A stretch of DNA of 64,000 nt from Micromonospora sp. NBC_00421 (GCF_036017915.1 NZ_CP107929.1:744001-808000); one strand, 5' to 3'; positions 19,745 to 30,538 are shown, counted from the first letter of the stretch. Translations and numbers: made by a program. The notes: a model not told the origin generated them from the sequence alone.

Positions 19745-21171
19745 CCGAGCAGATCGTCCAGCCCCTGACCCAGGAAGAGCAGCTCGCCGCCCTCGGTCGC
19801 TACGAGTACGGCTGGTCCGACTCCGACGCCGCCGGGGCCACCGCCCAGCGCGGCATCAACGAGGCGGTGGTGCGGGACATCTCGGCGAAGAAGAACGAGC
19901 CGGCCTGGATGCTCGACCTGCGGCTGAAGGGCCTGCGGCTGTTCGGCCGCAAGCCGATGCCGTCCTGGGGCGCCGACCTCACCGGGATCGACTTCGACAA
20001 CATCAAGTACTTCGTGCGCTCCACCGAGAAGCAGGCCACCAGCTGGGAGGACCTGCCGGAGGACATCAAGAACACCTACGACCGGCTGGGCATCCCCGAG
20101 GCGGAGAAGCAGCGGCTGGTCGCCGGGGTCGCCGCGCAGTACGAGTCCGAGGTGGTCTACCACAAGATCCGTGAGGACCTGGAGGAGCAGGGTGTCCTCT
20201 TCCTGGACACCGACACCGCCCTCAAGGAGCACGAGGACGTCTTCAAGGAGTACTTCGGCACGGTGATCCCGGTCGGCGACAACAAGTTCGCCGCGCTGAA
20301 CACCTCCGTGTGGTCCGGCGGCTCGTTCATCTACGTGCCGAAGGGCGTGCACGTGGAGATCCCGCTCCAGGCGTACTTCCGGATCAACACCGAGAACATG
20401 GGCCAGTTCGAGCGGACGCTGATCATCGTCGACGAGGGCGCCTACGTGCACTACGTCGAGGGGTGCACCGCGCCGCTCTACTCCTCCGACTCGCTGCACA
20501 GCGCGGTCGTCGAGATCATCGTCAAGAAGAACGCCCGCTGCCGCTACACGACCATCCAGAACTGGTCGAACAACGTCTACAACCTGGTCACCAAGCGGGC
20601 CGTCTGCCACGAGGGCGCCACCATGGAGTGGGTCGACGGCAACATCGGCTCCAAGGTCACCATGAAGTACCCGGCGGTCTACATGACCGGCGAGCACGCC
20701 AAGGGCGAGGTGCTCTCGGTGGCGATGGCCGGCGAGGGCCAGCACCAGGACGCCGGGGCCAAGATGGTGCACGCCGCGCCGCACACCTCGTCGTCGATCA
20801 TCTCGAAGTCGATCGCCCGGGGTGGCGGCCGTACCTCCTACCGGGGTCTGGTGCAGGTGCTTGAGGGTTCGCACCACAGCCGGAGCACGGTCAAGTGCGA
20901 CGCGCTGCTCGTCGACACCATCTCCCGCTCGGACACCTACCCCTACGTCGACATCCGCGAGGACGACGTGTCGATGGGGCACGAGGCGACCGTCTCCAAG
21001 ATCAGCGATGACCAGCTCTTCTACCTGATGAGCCGGGGTCTGAGCGAGGACGAGGCGATGGCGATGATCGTGCGGGGCTTCATCGAGCCGATCGCCAAGG
21101 AGCTCCCGATGGAGTACGCCCTGGAGCTCAACCGCCTGATCGAACTCCAGATGGAGGGCGCGGTCGGCTGA
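19741..21171 (+). CDS. sufB: Fe-S cluster assembly scaffold SufB
   Basis: 476-residue SufB, part of the SufBC2D scaffold that builds Fe-S clusters in the cytoplasm. It has the typical N-terminal helical region, then the beta-helix core with [21 protein letters not shown] and [20 protein letters not shown]. The conserved [16 protein letters not shown] carries the active-site cysteine, and [21 protein letters not shown] closes the domain. It overlaps sufR by four bases. It is followed after 151 bp by sufD; that gap has two near-identical GC-rich words but no gene. Confidence 0.96.
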   Translation: MTEQIVQPLTQEEQLAALGRYEYGWSDSDAAGATAQRGINEAVVRDISAKKNEPAWMLDLRLKGLRLFGRKPMPSWGADLTGIDFDNIKYFVRSTEKQATSWEDLPEDIKNTYDRLGIPEAEKQRLVAGVAAQYESEVVYHKIREDLEEQGVLFLDTDTALKEHEDVFKEYFGTVIPVGDNKFAALNTSVWSGGSFIYVPKGVHVEIPLQAYFRINTENMGQFERTLIIVDEGAYVHYVEGCTAPLYSSDSLHSAVVEIIVKKNARCRYTTIQNWSNNVYNLVTKRAVCHEGATMEWVDGNIGSKVTMKYPAVYMTGEHAKGEVLSVAMAGEGQHQDAGAKMVHAAPHTSSSIISKSIARGGGRTSYRGLVQVLEGSHHSRSTVKCDALLVDTISRSDTYPYVDIREDDVSMGHEATVSKISDDQLFYLMSRGLSEDEAMAMIVRGFIEPIAKELPMEYALELNRLIELQMEGAVG

Positions 21172-21322
21172 CGCCGACCGCCGGCCCGGGTCGCCTACCG
21201 GCCGGAGCGGTCGCGGCCCGGCCCGACCCACCCGCCGGAGCGGCCGCGGCCCATCGGCCCGGCCCGCGAGCAGCCCGACCCACCCTCCGCTCAATACCAC
21301 GGACAGACAGACCAAGGAAGAG

Positions 21323-22465
21323 ATGACTATCCAGGCTTCCGCGCCACCGAGCACCAAGTCGCAGGCGCTCCGCTCGTACGACGTCGCCGACTTCCCGGCC
21401 CTGACCGGCCTGGAGGAGGAGTGGCGCTTCACCCCGCTCAAGCGGCTGCGTGGGCTTACCGGCGGGGCGCCGGCCGCCACCGGTGCGGTCCGCCACGAGT
21501 ACGCCGAGCTGCCGGCCGGCGTCACCGTCGGGCGGATCGGCCGGGACGATCCCCGGGTGGGTAGCGTGCTCACCCCGGTCGACCGGGTCAGCGCGCTGGC
21601 GTACGGCGGTGCCGGGCAGGCGCTGCTGGTCGAGGTCGCGGCCGACGCCGTGGTCGACACCCCGGTGACCCTGCGGGTGGTCGGCGACGACGCCGCCGGG
21701 CTGGCCTTCGGGCACACCTTCGTCGACGTGGGCCGGTTCGCCGAGGTGGTGCTGGTGCTGGAGCACGTCGGTTCGGCGACGCTTGCCGACAACGTCGAGG
21801 TGGCGGTGGCCGACGGGGCGAAGCTGACCCTGGTCACGGTGGCCGACTGGGCCGCCGACGCGGTGCAGGCCCAGCACCTGAAGGTCCGGCTCGGCCGGGA
21901 CGCCAAGGTGTCGCACATCCAGGTCAGCCTGGGCGGTGACCTGGTCCGCCAGAACACCACAGTCGAGTACACCGGCCGGGGCGGCGAGGCCGAGCTGTAC
22001 GGCGTCTACTTCGCCGACGGCGGCCAGCACCTGGAGCACCGCCAGCTCGTCGACCACAACGTGCCGGACTGCCGCTCGTACGTCGGCTACCGGGGCGCGT
22101 TGCAGGGCGACGAGGCGCACACCGTCTGGGTGGGTGACGTGCTGATCCGGGCCGGGGCGACAGGCACCGACACGTACGAGATCAACCGGAACCTGCTGCT
22201 CTCCGACGGCGCGCGGGCGGACTCCGTACCCAATCTGGAGATCGAGACCGGCGAGATCGCCGGTGCCGGCCACGCCAGCGCGACCGGCCGGTTCGACGAC
22301 GAGCAGCTGTTCTACCTGATGGCCCGGGGCATCCCGGAGGGTGAGGCCCGCCGCCTGGTGGTCCGGGGCTTCTTCGCCGAGCTGATCAACAAGATCCCGG
22401 TCGAGTCGCTGCGCGAGCGGTTGGGAGACGCGATCGAGGCCCGGCTCACGAAGGCCGGTGCCTGA
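21323..22465 (+). CDS. sufD: Fe-S cluster assembly protein SufD
   Basis: 380-residue paralogue of SufB and partner in the SufBC2D complex. The N-terminus is more variable. The beta-helix core carries ARVSHIQV-like turns (KVSHIQVSLGGDLVRQNT), ELYGVYFADGGQHLEHRQLVDH, and the C-terminal GRFDDEQLFYLMARGIPEGEARRLVVRGF. ATG at 21323 follows CCAAGGAAGAG. Its last eight bases overlap the Rieske ferredoxin gene. Confidence 0.95.
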   Translation: MTIQASAPPSTKSQALRSYDVADFPALTGLEEEWRFTPLKRLRGLTGGAPAATGAVRHEYAELPAGVTVGRIGRDDPRVGSVLTPVDRVSALAYGGAGQALLVEVAADAVVDTPVTLRVVGDDAAGLAFGHTFVDVGRFAEVVLVLEHVGSATLADNVEVAVADGAKLTLVTVADWAADAVQAQHLKVRLGRDAKVSHIQVSLGGDLVRQNTTVEYTGRGGEAELYGVYFADGGQHLEHRQLVDHNVPDCRSYVGYRGALQGDEAHTVWVGDVLIRAGATGTDTYEINRNLLLSDGARADSVPNLEIETGEIAGAGHASATGRFDDEQLFYLMARGIPEGEARRLVVRGFFAELINKIPVESLRERLGDAIEARLTKAGA

Positions 22466-22793
22466 CGTGATCCGGATCTGCTCCACCGAGGACGTGCCGA
22501 AGGGCACCGTGATCAGCGCCGACGTCGACGGCACCCAGATCGCCGTGGTGCACGGCACCGACGGCCGGTTCTACGCTGCCCACGACGAGTGTTCGCACGC
22601 CTCGGTCGCGCTCTCCGAGGGTGAGGTCGAGGGCTGCACGCTGGAATGCTGGCTGCACGGTTCCCGTTTCGACCTGCGGACGGGTGAGCCCAGCGGGCTG
22701 CCCGCCACCGAACCCGTTCCCGTCTATCCCGTCGACGTACGCGACGGCGACATCTACGTCAGTCTGACGCCGAGCAATGGAGTGACCCGATAA
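22458..22793 (+). CDS. Rieske [2Fe-2S] ferredoxin in the suf operon
   Basis: 111-residue soluble Rieske protein. The two cluster-binding boxes are C-S-H in DECSHASVAL and C-W-L-H in LECWLHGSRFD, giving Cys2His2 ligation. No membrane helix. Such ferredoxins sit between sufD and sufC in many actinobacteria and may supply electrons or be an early cluster client; the exact role is not established. Start is GTG at 22458, inside the end of sufD (a GTG three codons later is possible), and the stop overlaps sufC by one base. Confidence 0.9.
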   Translation: MPDVIRICSTEDVPKGTVISADVDGTQIAVVHGTDGRFYAAHDECSHASVALSEGEVEGCTLECWLHGSRFDLRTGEPSGLPATEPVPVYPVDVRDGDIYVSLTPSNGVTR

Positions 22794-23566
22794 TGAGCAC
22801 CCTGGAGATCCGCGACCTGAAGGTGTCGGTCAAGCTGCCCGAGGGCGAGCTCAAGCCGATCCTGTCCGGTGTCGACCTGACCGTCCGGTCGGGGGAGACC
22901 CACGCGATCATGGGCCCGAACGGCTCCGGCAAGTCGACCCTGGCGTACTCGGTCGCCGGTCACCCCAAGTACGAGATCACCGGCGGCTCGGTCACCCTCG
23001 ACGGCGTCGACGTGCTGGAGATGACCGTCGACGAGCGGGCCCGCGCCGGCCTCTTCCTGGCCATGCAGTACCCGGTCGAGGTGCCCGGCGTCTCGGTGGC
23101 GAACTTCCTGCGGACCGCCAAGACCGCCATCGACGGCACGGCCCCGAAGCTGCGTACCTGGGGCGGCGAGCTGCGCGGCGCGATGGAGAAGCTCCAGATG
23201 GACCCGGCGTTCGCCCAGCGCAACGTCAACGAGGGCTTCTCCGGCGGCGAGAAGAAGCGGCACGAGATCGTGCAGCTGGAGCTGCTCAAGCCCAAGATCG
23301 CCATCCTCGACGAGACCGACTCCGGCCTCGACGTGGACGCGCTGCGGGTGGTCAGCGAGGGGGTCAACCGGGTCCGCGACACCGGCGACACCGGTCTGCT
23401 GCTGATCACCCACTACACCCGCATCCTGCGCTACATCAAGCCCGACTTCGTGCACGTCTTCGTGGCCGGCCGGATCGTCGAGCAGGGCGGCCCGGAGCTG
23501 GCCGACAAGCTCGAGGAAGAGGGCTACGAGCGGTACGTCGCCGGAGCCGGCGCGGCGCGGGTCTGA
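22793..23566 (+). CDS. sufC: Fe-S cluster assembly ATPase SufC
   Basis: 257-residue ABC-type ATPase of the SufBC2D complex. Walker A is GPNGSGKST, the signature is FSGGEKKRHEIVQL, and Walker B is IAILDETDSGLD, the SufC-specific form. The switch His is in LLITHYTRILRYI. No membrane part. Start ATG overlaps the preceding stop by one base; sufS follows after 25 bp. Confidence 0.97.
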   Translation: MSTLEIRDLKVSVKLPEGELKPILSGVDLTVRSGETHAIMGPNGSGKSTLAYSVAGHPKYEITGGSVTLDGVDVLEMTVDERARAGLFLAMQYPVEVPGVSVANFLRTAKTAIDGTAPKLRTWGGELRGAMEKLQMDPAFAQRNVNEGFSGGEKKRHEIVQLELLKPKIAILDETDSGLDVDALRVVSEGVNRVRDTGDTGLLLITHYTRILRYIKPDFVHVFVAGRIVEQGGPELADKLEEEGYERYVAGAGAARV

Positions 23567-23591
23567 ACCCACACGGACAGGGGCCGCTGAG

Positions 23592-24896
23592 ATGACCACC
23601 ATCGCCATCCCGGACGGGATGCCGCAGTACGACGACGTGCCGCGCTTCGACGTCGCCGCGGTTCGCGCCGACTTCCCGATCCTCGACCGGGAGGTCAACG
23701 GACACCGGCTGGTCTATCTCGACAGCGCCAACACCTCGCACAAGCCTCGTCAGGTGCTCGACGTGCTCACCGGGCACTACGCGATGCACAACGCCAACGT
23801 GTCGCGCTCGGTGCACACGCTGGGCACCGAGGCGACCGAGGCGTACGAGGGCGCACGGGCCAAGATCGCCGCGTTCGTCAACGCGCCGAGCGTGGACGAG
23901 GTGGTGTTCACCAAGAACTCCACCGAGGCGATCAACATCGTGGCGTACGCCTTCTCCAACGCCTCGCTGCGCACGGACGCCGACGAGCGGTTCCGGCTCG
24001 GCCCCGGCGACGAGATCGTGATCTCCGAGATGGAGCACCACTCGAACATCGTCCCCTGGCAGTTGCTTGCCGAGCGGACCGGCGCGACCCTGCGCTGGTT
24101 CCCGGTCACCGACAACGGCCGGCTCGACGAGTCGGGGCTGGACGAGCTGGTCACCGAGCGGACGAAGATCGTCTCGCTGGTGCACACCTCCAACATCCTC
24201 GGCACGGTCAACGCCACCGCCCGGATCACCGGGCGGGTCCGCCAGGTGGGTGCGTTGCTGCTGCTCGACTGCTCGCAGTCGGTGCCGCACCTGCCGGTGG
24301 ACGTGGTCGACCTGGACGCCGACTTCGTCGTCTTCACCGGGCACAAGATGTGCGGCCCGACAGGCATCGGCGTGCTCTGGGGCCGGGGCGAGCTGCTCGC
24401 CGCGATGCCACCGGTGATGGGCGGCGGCTCGATGATCGAGACGGTGTCGATGGCCCGGTCCACGTTCGCCGCACCGCCGGCCCGGTTCGAGGCGGGCACC
24501 CCGCCGATCGCCGAGGCGGTCGCGCTCGGCGCGGCGGTCGACTACCTCACCGGCGTCGGGATGCGGGCGATCCAGTGGCACGAGAAGGAGCTGACCGCCT
24601 ACGCGTTGGACGCCCTCGCCACCGTGCCGGGGCTGCGGATCTTCGGTCCGACGGTGCCGGTCGGCCGGGGTGGCACCATCTCGTTCGCGCTCGGCGACGT
24701 GCACCCGCACGACGTCGGGCAGGTCCTCGACTCGCTCGGCGTGCAGGTGCGGGTGGGTCACCACTGCGCCAAGCCGGTCTGCACCCGGTTCGGTGTGCCG
24801 GCCATGACCCGGGCGTCGTTCTACCTGTACACCACCACGGAGGAGATCGACGCCCTGGTGTCGGGCCTCGAACAGGTGCGGAGGATCTTCGACTGA
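23592..24896 (+). CDS. sufS: Cysteine desulfurase SufS
   Basis: 434-residue class II PLP-dependent desulfurase providing sulfur for clusters. PLP lysine is K252 in FTGHKMCGPTG; catalytic cysteine is C392 in RVGHHCAKPVC. The N-terminal VRADFPILDREVNGHRLVYLDSAN (split) and EMEHHSNIVPWQ contain cofactor and substrate contacts. Start ATG at 23592 after GGGGCCGCTGAG. The stop overlaps the sufU start by one base, consistent with the SufS-SufU partnership in Gram-positives. Confidence 0.96.
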   Translation: MTTIAIPDGMPQYDDVPRFDVAAVRADFPILDREVNGHRLVYLDSANTSHKPRQVLDVLTGHYAMHNANVSRSVHTLGTEATEAYEGARAKIAAFVNAPSVDEVVFTKNSTEAINIVAYAFSNASLRTDADERFRLGPGDEIVISEMEHHSNIVPWQLLAERTGATLRWFPVTDNGRLDESGLDELVTERTKIVSLVHTSNILGTVNATARITGRVRQVGALLLLDCSQSVPHLPVDVVDLDADFVVFTGHKMCGPTGIGVLWGRGELLAAMPPVMGGGSMIETVSMARSTFAAPPARFEAGTPPIAEAVALGAAVDYLTGVGMRAIQWHEKELTAYALDALATVPGLRIFGPTVPVGRGGTISFALGDVHPHDVGQVLDSLGVQVRVGHHCAKPVCTRFGVPAMTRASFYLYTTTEEIDALVSGLEQVRRIFD

Positions 24897-25372
24897 TGCA
24901 GCTGGACCAGCTCTACCAGGAGATCATCCTGGACCACTACAAGCGCCCGCAGGGGCGCGGTCTGCGCGATCCCGACGACCCGGCCGCCCGGGTGGCCGAG
25001 GCGCACCACGTCAACCCGACCTGTGGTGACGAGGTGACCGTACGGGTGGCCACCGTCGGCGACATCGTGGCGGACATCTCGTACGACGGGGTCGGCTGTT
25101 CGATCAGCCAGGCGTCGGCGAGCGTGCTGTACGACCGGCTGTCCGGTCGGTGCGCGGCCGAGATCGCCGCCGTGCACGCGGGATTCGTGACGTTGATGTC
25201 CGGCCGTGGCCAGGTCACGCCGGACGAGGAACTACTCGGTGACGGGGTGGCGTTCGCGGGTGTCGCCCGCTACCCGGCCCGGGTCAAGTGCGCGCTGCTG
25301 CCGTGGATGGCGTTCAAGGACGCCGCGGCACGCGCGGGGGTGGGCGTGAGCCCGACGGAGGTTGAGGCATGA
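24896..25372 (+). CDS. sufU: Zinc-dependent sulfurtransferase SufU
   Basis: 158-residue IscU-like SufU, which takes persulfide sulfur from SufS in Gram-positive bacteria. Zinc ligands are visible as C43, D45, C68 and C132 (NPTCGDEV, GVGCSISQ, RVKCALLPW). The 18-21 residue SufU-specific insertion between the second and third cysteines is present. Its four last bases overlap the next gene (ATGA). Confidence 0.94.
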   Translation: MQLDQLYQEIILDHYKRPQGRGLRDPDDPAARVAEAHHVNPTCGDEVTVRVATVGDIVADISYDGVGCSISQASASVLYDRLSGRCAAEIAAVHAGFVTLMSGRGQVTPDEELLGDGVAFAGVARYPARVKCALLPWMAFKDAAARAGVGVSPTEVEA

Positions 25373-25923
25373 GCGAGAACACCGCTACCGAGGCGACGCC
25401 GGCGACCGGCGACGCCAGCACCACCACACCGCCCGGCGCGGTGCCGCCGCCGGCCGTCAACGGCGCTGCCGGGGTGGCGGGTGCCGACGCCCCGCCCGGT
25501 GTCGCCGGGACCTCGGCCGGCGACGCGACGGCGGACGTCGACGGGGCGGCGGGTGTCGAGTCGGCCCCGGCCGCCGCAGGGACGGTCGAGGCCGGGGGCA
25601 GGGCGGTCGTCGCCGACATCGAGGAGGCGATGAAGGACGTCGTCGACCCCGAGCTCGGCATCAACGTGGTCGACCTCGGCCTAGTCTACGGCGTGCACGT
25701 GGACGACCAGAACATCGCCACCCTGGACATGACGCTGACCTCGGCGGCCTGCCCGCTCACCGATGTGATCGAGGACCAGGCCCGGCAGGCGCTGACCACC
25801 GGCCCCGGTGGGGGACTTGTCGACGACATCCGGATCAACTGGGTCTGGCTGCCGCCATGGGGCCCGGACAAGATCACTGACGAGGGGCGGGACCAGCTCC
25901 GCTCCCTGGGCTTCAACGTCTGA
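25369..25923 (+). CDS. sufT: Metal-sulfur cluster assembly factor SufT (DUF59/MIP18 family)
   Basis: 184 residues. The C-terminal 105 residues are a MIP18/DUF59 domain: IEEAMKDVVDPELGINVVDLGLVY, the conserved cysteine in SAACPLTDVIEDQ, and INWVWLPPWGPDKITDEG. These proteins help mature Fe-S proteins. The first 75 residues are a low-complexity Ala/Pro/Gly/Thr tail not found in short homologues, probably disordered. It overlaps sufU by four bases and ends the operon. A strong hairpin follows 15 bp later. Confidence 0.9.
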   Translation: MSENTATEATPATGDASTTTPPGAVPPPAVNGAAGVAGADAPPGVAGTSAGDATADVDGAAGVESAPAAAGTVEAGGRAVVADIEEAMKDVVDPELGINVVDLGLVYGVHVDDQNIATLDMTLTSAACPLTDVIEDQARQALTTGPGGGLVDDIRINWVWLPPWGPDKITDEGRDQLRSLGFNV

Positions 25924-25937
25924 CCCTGGTCGGCTCC

Positions 25938-25973
25938 GCGGGCACGGCACCCCTCACCGGGTGCCGTGCCCGC
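25938..25973 (+). terminator. Hairpin terminator after the suf operon
   Basis: Perfect 15-bp GC-rich stem (25938-25952 with 25959-25973) and a 6-nt loop, just past the last suf gene. Only a weak T-rich stretch (TCCGTCTT) follows. Confidence 0.75.
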
Positions 25974-26385
25974 TCCGTCTTCGCGGCTGACCCTGGGCCG
26001 ACGTGCTGATCAGCGTGGCATGACGTCCGGGATCCGCAGTGCCGGGGAATCCGGTGGCGGCACGGCGGGCTCGGGTCGATGATGGGCCGATGATCGAGGG
26101 GTACCCGATGCAGAGTCCCGTCCGTGCGGCCAGCGCCGCGCGCCGACAGCGGACCCTGCGGGAGTGCGGATCGGCCCGTCACCGATCGTCGTGAGCGCCG
26201 CGTTCCTGGCCCGGTCTGGTGGCCGGCTACGGCGTCGCGGTGCACGCCGTAGCGGGCTGTGTCGGCGGGCTGTGTCGGCGGATGCGACCGCCGACCGGCA
26301 TCGCCGGGCCCGGCGATGCCGGCGGTCGGTGGCGCGGGCCCGGTGCCGGCGGGGCGGGCCGACCACCGTGCCGTACGGTCGGGTC
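25974..26385. other. 412-bp spacer with strong palindrome
   Basis: No supported gene; the open frames here are low-complexity Arg/Ala/Gly strings. It holds a perfect 28-bp palindrome (26295-26308 with 26309-26322, no loop) and a tandem copy of GCGGGCTGTGTCG around 26254-26280. The last 12 bases carry TACGGT six bases before the next ATG. Confidence 0.5.
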
Positions 26386-27072
26386 ATGAGCAGCCGACCC
26401 GCAGCCGGCGGCGGCCGGTGGGTCGAGGTCGACCCGGTCCGGGTCGCGCGCTGGGCCGAGGGCTTCGCCGATCGGCACGGCCCGCCCACCACCACCATCG
26501 AGGGGTACGGGCTGCTGCTCACCGCCCCCGACGGCGCGACCGCCGAGCTGCACCTCCCACCAGGTGCCCCGCCCCTCGGCGACGCGGCGGGAGACACCGA
26601 CGCGCCCTCGCGGATCGACGGCCTGCCGGGATTCGTCGGCGTCGCCGCCGCGCCCCGCCGGATCGGGCTGCTGCTCGCCCGCAAGGGCGCGGTGGCGGTC
26701 GGTGTGGCGGTCGGTGAGGAGCTACTGGTCTCCAAGGTGGACACCCGTTACGTGCAGGGCCGTACCGCCGCCGGGGGCTGGTCCCAGCAGCGGTTCGCCC
26801 GGCGGCGGGACAACCAGGCGAAGGCGGCCCTGGGCGACGCGGCCGACCTGGCCGTACGACTGCTGTTGCCCGAGGCGGCGACGCTGGCGGCGCTGGTCTG
26901 CGGTGGCGACCGGCGGGCCGTCGACACGGTGCTTGCCGACCGGCGGCTGGCCCCGCTCGCCGCGCGGCGTGCCGAACGGCTGCTCGACGTGCCCGAACCA
27001 CGGCACGCGGTGCTGGTCGGCGCGGTCACCGCCGCCCGCGCGGTCCACGTCCTGGTCCGCGATCCGGCCTGA
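26386..27072 (+). CDS. acVLRF1-type peptidyl-tRNA hydrolase / release-factor-like protein
   Basis: 228 residues resembling the actinobacterial/chloroflexi VLRF1 family, a class of eRF1-fold proteins related to Vms1 that are proposed to release peptides on stalled ribosomes. The diagnostic catalytic loop is visible as GWSQQRFARRRDNQ near residue 135, where the Gln-rich turn replaces GGQ. Upstream are LLARKGAVAVGV and DTRYVQGRT. ATG at 26386 is chosen because TACGGT ends six bases upstream (leaderless pattern) and because the 74 codons above it are low-complexity. Monocistronic between hairpins. Family function is partly predicted. Confidence 0.8.
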   Translation: MSSRPAAGGGRWVEVDPVRVARWAEGFADRHGPPTTTIEGYGLLLTAPDGATAELHLPPGAPPLGDAAGDTDAPSRIDGLPGFVGVAAAPRRIGLLLARKGAVAVGVAVGEELLVSKVDTRYVQGRTAAGGWSQQRFARRRDNQAKAALGDAADLAVRLLLPEAATLAALVCGGDRRAVDTVLADRRLAPLAARRAERLLDVPEPRHAVLVGAVTAARAVHVLVRDPA

Positions 27073-27147
27073 GCCGGTCGCGACGACGACGGCGGCCGGT
27101 GGGCGTGCGCCCATCCGACCGCCGTGCCGGTGCCGCTGCGGTGCCGG

Positions 27148-28062
27148 TCAGAGGCTGCCGCCGAAGGTGTCGCAGGTCTTCGGGTCGCCGCTGGTGTAGC
27201 CCTTGGTGAACCACTGCTTGCGCTGCTCGGAGGAGCCGTGGGTGAACTCCTCCGGATTCACCGGGCGGTTGGCCCGCTTGGAGATGGCGTCGTCGCCGAT
27301 CTTCTCGGCGGTGTCGATCGCCTGTGCGATGTCCTGCTCGGTGATGCTCTTGAAGATCTTCTGGCCCTGCTCGTCGGCGGTACCGGTGGCGTTCTTGGCC
27401 CAGGCGCCGGCGTAGCAGTCGGCCTGGAGTTCCAGCTTGACCGAGAGCGCGTTGGCGCTGCCCGGGTCCCGCTGCTGCTGGCGGCGCATCTGTGCCTCGG
27501 TGCCGAGCAGGTCCTGCACGTGGTGGCCGTACTCGTGGGCAAGCACGTACGGCTGGGCGAACTCACCTTCCGCGCCGAGCTGGTCGGCGAGGGTCTGGTA
27601 GAAGGTCAGGTCGATGTAGACCAGGTCGTCGGCCGGGCAGTAGAACGGCCCGACGCCGGAGTCGGCCTGGCCGCAGCCGGTGTTGACGCCCTGGCTGAAG
27701 AAGACCGTCTTGGACGGCTGGTACTGCTGGCCGAACCGCTCCGGCAACGAGGTCCGCCAGTACGCCTGGATCGAGTTGACGTAGAGGGTGTTGCGGCAGT
27801 CCAGCTGCTTCAGCGCGTCGTCGGCGGAGCACTTCTGTTCCAGTGACGTGTTGTCGCCCGATTCGGCACCGCCGCCGCCGTTCATCGCGTTCAGCCCGAA
27901 TCCGCCACCCACCAGGGCCACCAGCACGGCGATGATGAGCCCGACGATGCCACCACGCCCACCACCGCCGGGGATCGGGATGCCCATCCCGCCACCCCCG
28001 CCGGATCCTCGCCGGTCGTCCACCTGGCCGGTGTCGACCCGCGCGTTCTCGTTCAGCTCCAT
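27148..28062 (-). CDS. Neutral zinc metallopeptidase, YpfJ family
   Basis: 304 residues, membrane-anchored. The N-terminus is Gly-rich and basic (DDRRGSGGGGGMGIPIPG), followed by one membrane helix (about residues 38-58), then an extracytoplasmic peptidase domain. The zinc motif HEYGHHVQDLLG contains the two His ligands and catalytic Glu, and YLELQADCYAGAW-type text (LELQADCYAGAW) supplies the third ligand. Cysteines in CRNTLYV, GCGQ, FYCPAD and KTCDTF may pair. ATG at 28062 gives the usual MELNENARVD start; a GTG five codons up is possible. Substrate unknown. Confidence 0.88.
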   Translation of the reverse strand: MELNENARVDTGQVDDRRGSGGGGGMGIPIPGGGGRGGIVGLIIAVLVALVGGGFGLNAMNGGGGAESGDNTSLEQKCSADDALKQLDCRNTLYVNSIQAYWRTSLPERFGQQYQPSKTVFFSQGVNTGCGQADSGVGPFYCPADDLVYIDLTFYQTLADQLGAEGEFAQPYVLAHEYGHHVQDLLGTEAQMRRQQQRDPGSANALSVKLELQADCYAGAWAKNATGTADEQGQKIFKSITEQDIAQAIDTAEKIGDDAISKRANRPVNPEEFTHGSSEQRKQWFTKGYTSGDPKTCDTFGGSL

Positions 28063-28185
28063 GTTGACCCCGATCACCGATTCGTCACGTCTGAGGGTTG
28101 CGGTACCGGACCGGGTCCGGACGGCGTTTCCGGTACCCGATGATCTTGTACGGTAATCCGGACGGTGTGCGCCGGGCCGCCCCGG

Positions 28186-28218
28186 TACACTTGTCGGGTG
28201 CTGCGCTGCGAAGGCTGA
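28186..28218 (+). promoter_or_regulatory. Possible leaderless leader peptide (MLRCEG) before ABC-F gene
   Basis: TACACT (28186-28191), a six-base gap, then GTG-CTG-CGC-TGC-GAA-GGC-TGA (28198-28218), a six-codon frame with its own stop. It lies 90 bp before the ABC-F gene. The spacing matches the leaderless starts seen elsewhere in this window. Leader peptides commonly control ABC-F ribosome-protection genes, but no clear alternative hairpins are evident here. Confidence 0.4.
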
Positions 28219-28308
28219 ATCGCCCCGCGCCGACGGGAACCACCGACCCGCCGGCGCTTTCGCGTGCCCTGAGTCAGCCCTTCCAGATCCCGAGAGCGAG
28301 TACCGGAA

Positions 28309-29913
<1,605 letters not shown>

Positions 29914-29928
29914 TCCCGCCGGTCACGG

Positions 29929-30531
29929 TCAGCCGGCGAGGTCGGCCAGCCGGCCGAGGACGCCCGAGCCGACGAGGATCACCAGACCGATGCCGATGAA
30001 GACGGCCGGGACCAGCCAGTGGCCGGCCCGGCCGATCAGGCGGACCACCCGGGGGTGGCCGCCCAGCAGGGCGGCGGCCCCGCACCAGACGGCGACCAGG
30101 GCCGCGAAGACCAGCAGGTAGACGAGCGCGGTGCCCGGGTCGAGGGAGCGGAACACCGGGACGTAGACGGCGATGTTGTCGGCACCGTTGGCGATCGTCA
30201 CGCCGGTGACCCCGAGCAGCCCGCCGACCACGGACGGCGGAGCGTCGTCGTCGGTGCGGGCCAGCAGCGCCCGGACCCCGAGCGCGACCGGCAGCAGCCC
30301 GAGCAGGCCGGTCCACGGGTCGGGGACCACCAGCAGGCCGGCGGCGACCACCAGGCCCACCGCGACGAGAGCGGTGATGCCGAGGTACTGGCCGGACACG
30401 ATCTGCCACGGGCGGGGCCGTCCGGTGCCCCGGGCGGCCACGAAGAGCACGGTCAGCACCACGATGTCGTCGAGGTTGGTGGCAGCGAAGACGGCCGCGG
30501 CTGCGCTCACGGCACCCCACAGGTCGGTCAC
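29929..30531 (-). CDS. CadD-like cadmium/cation resistance transporter
   Basis: 200-residue membrane protein with about six helices. The opening LWGAVSAAAAVFAATNLDDIVVL and the internal VTIANGADNIAVYVP repeat resemble the CadD family, where the Asp-rich N-L-D-D and N-G-A-D-N-I motifs lie in membrane segments. CadD proteins are linked to cadmium resistance; substrate here is unproven. GTG at 30531 is preceded by TAGCCT and seven bases (leaderless pattern). Convergent with the ABC-F gene, with 15 bp between stops. Confidence 0.82.
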   Translation of the reverse strand: MTDLWGAVSAAAAVFAATNLDDIVVLTVLFVAARGTGRPRPWQIVSGQYLGITALVAVGLVVAAGLLVVPDPWTGLLGLLPVALGVRALLARTDDDAPPSVVGGLLGVTGVTIANGADNIAVYVPVFRSLDPGTALVYLLVFAALVAVWCGAAALLGGHPRVVRLIGRAGHWLVPAVFIGIGLVILVGSGVLGRLADLAG

Positions 30532-30538
30532 GACCGGC

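Noticed and set aside
26010..26744. A Ser/Arg/Pro-rich minus-strand frame over the suf-acVLRF1 spacer
   Set aside because: It is low complexity, crosses a palindrome and overlaps the supported acVLRF1 gene.
27091..27125. Possible terminator between acVLRF1 and the zinc peptidase genes
   Set aside because: Only a short imperfect stem with wobble pairs forms; not distinguishable from background in such GC-rich DNA.
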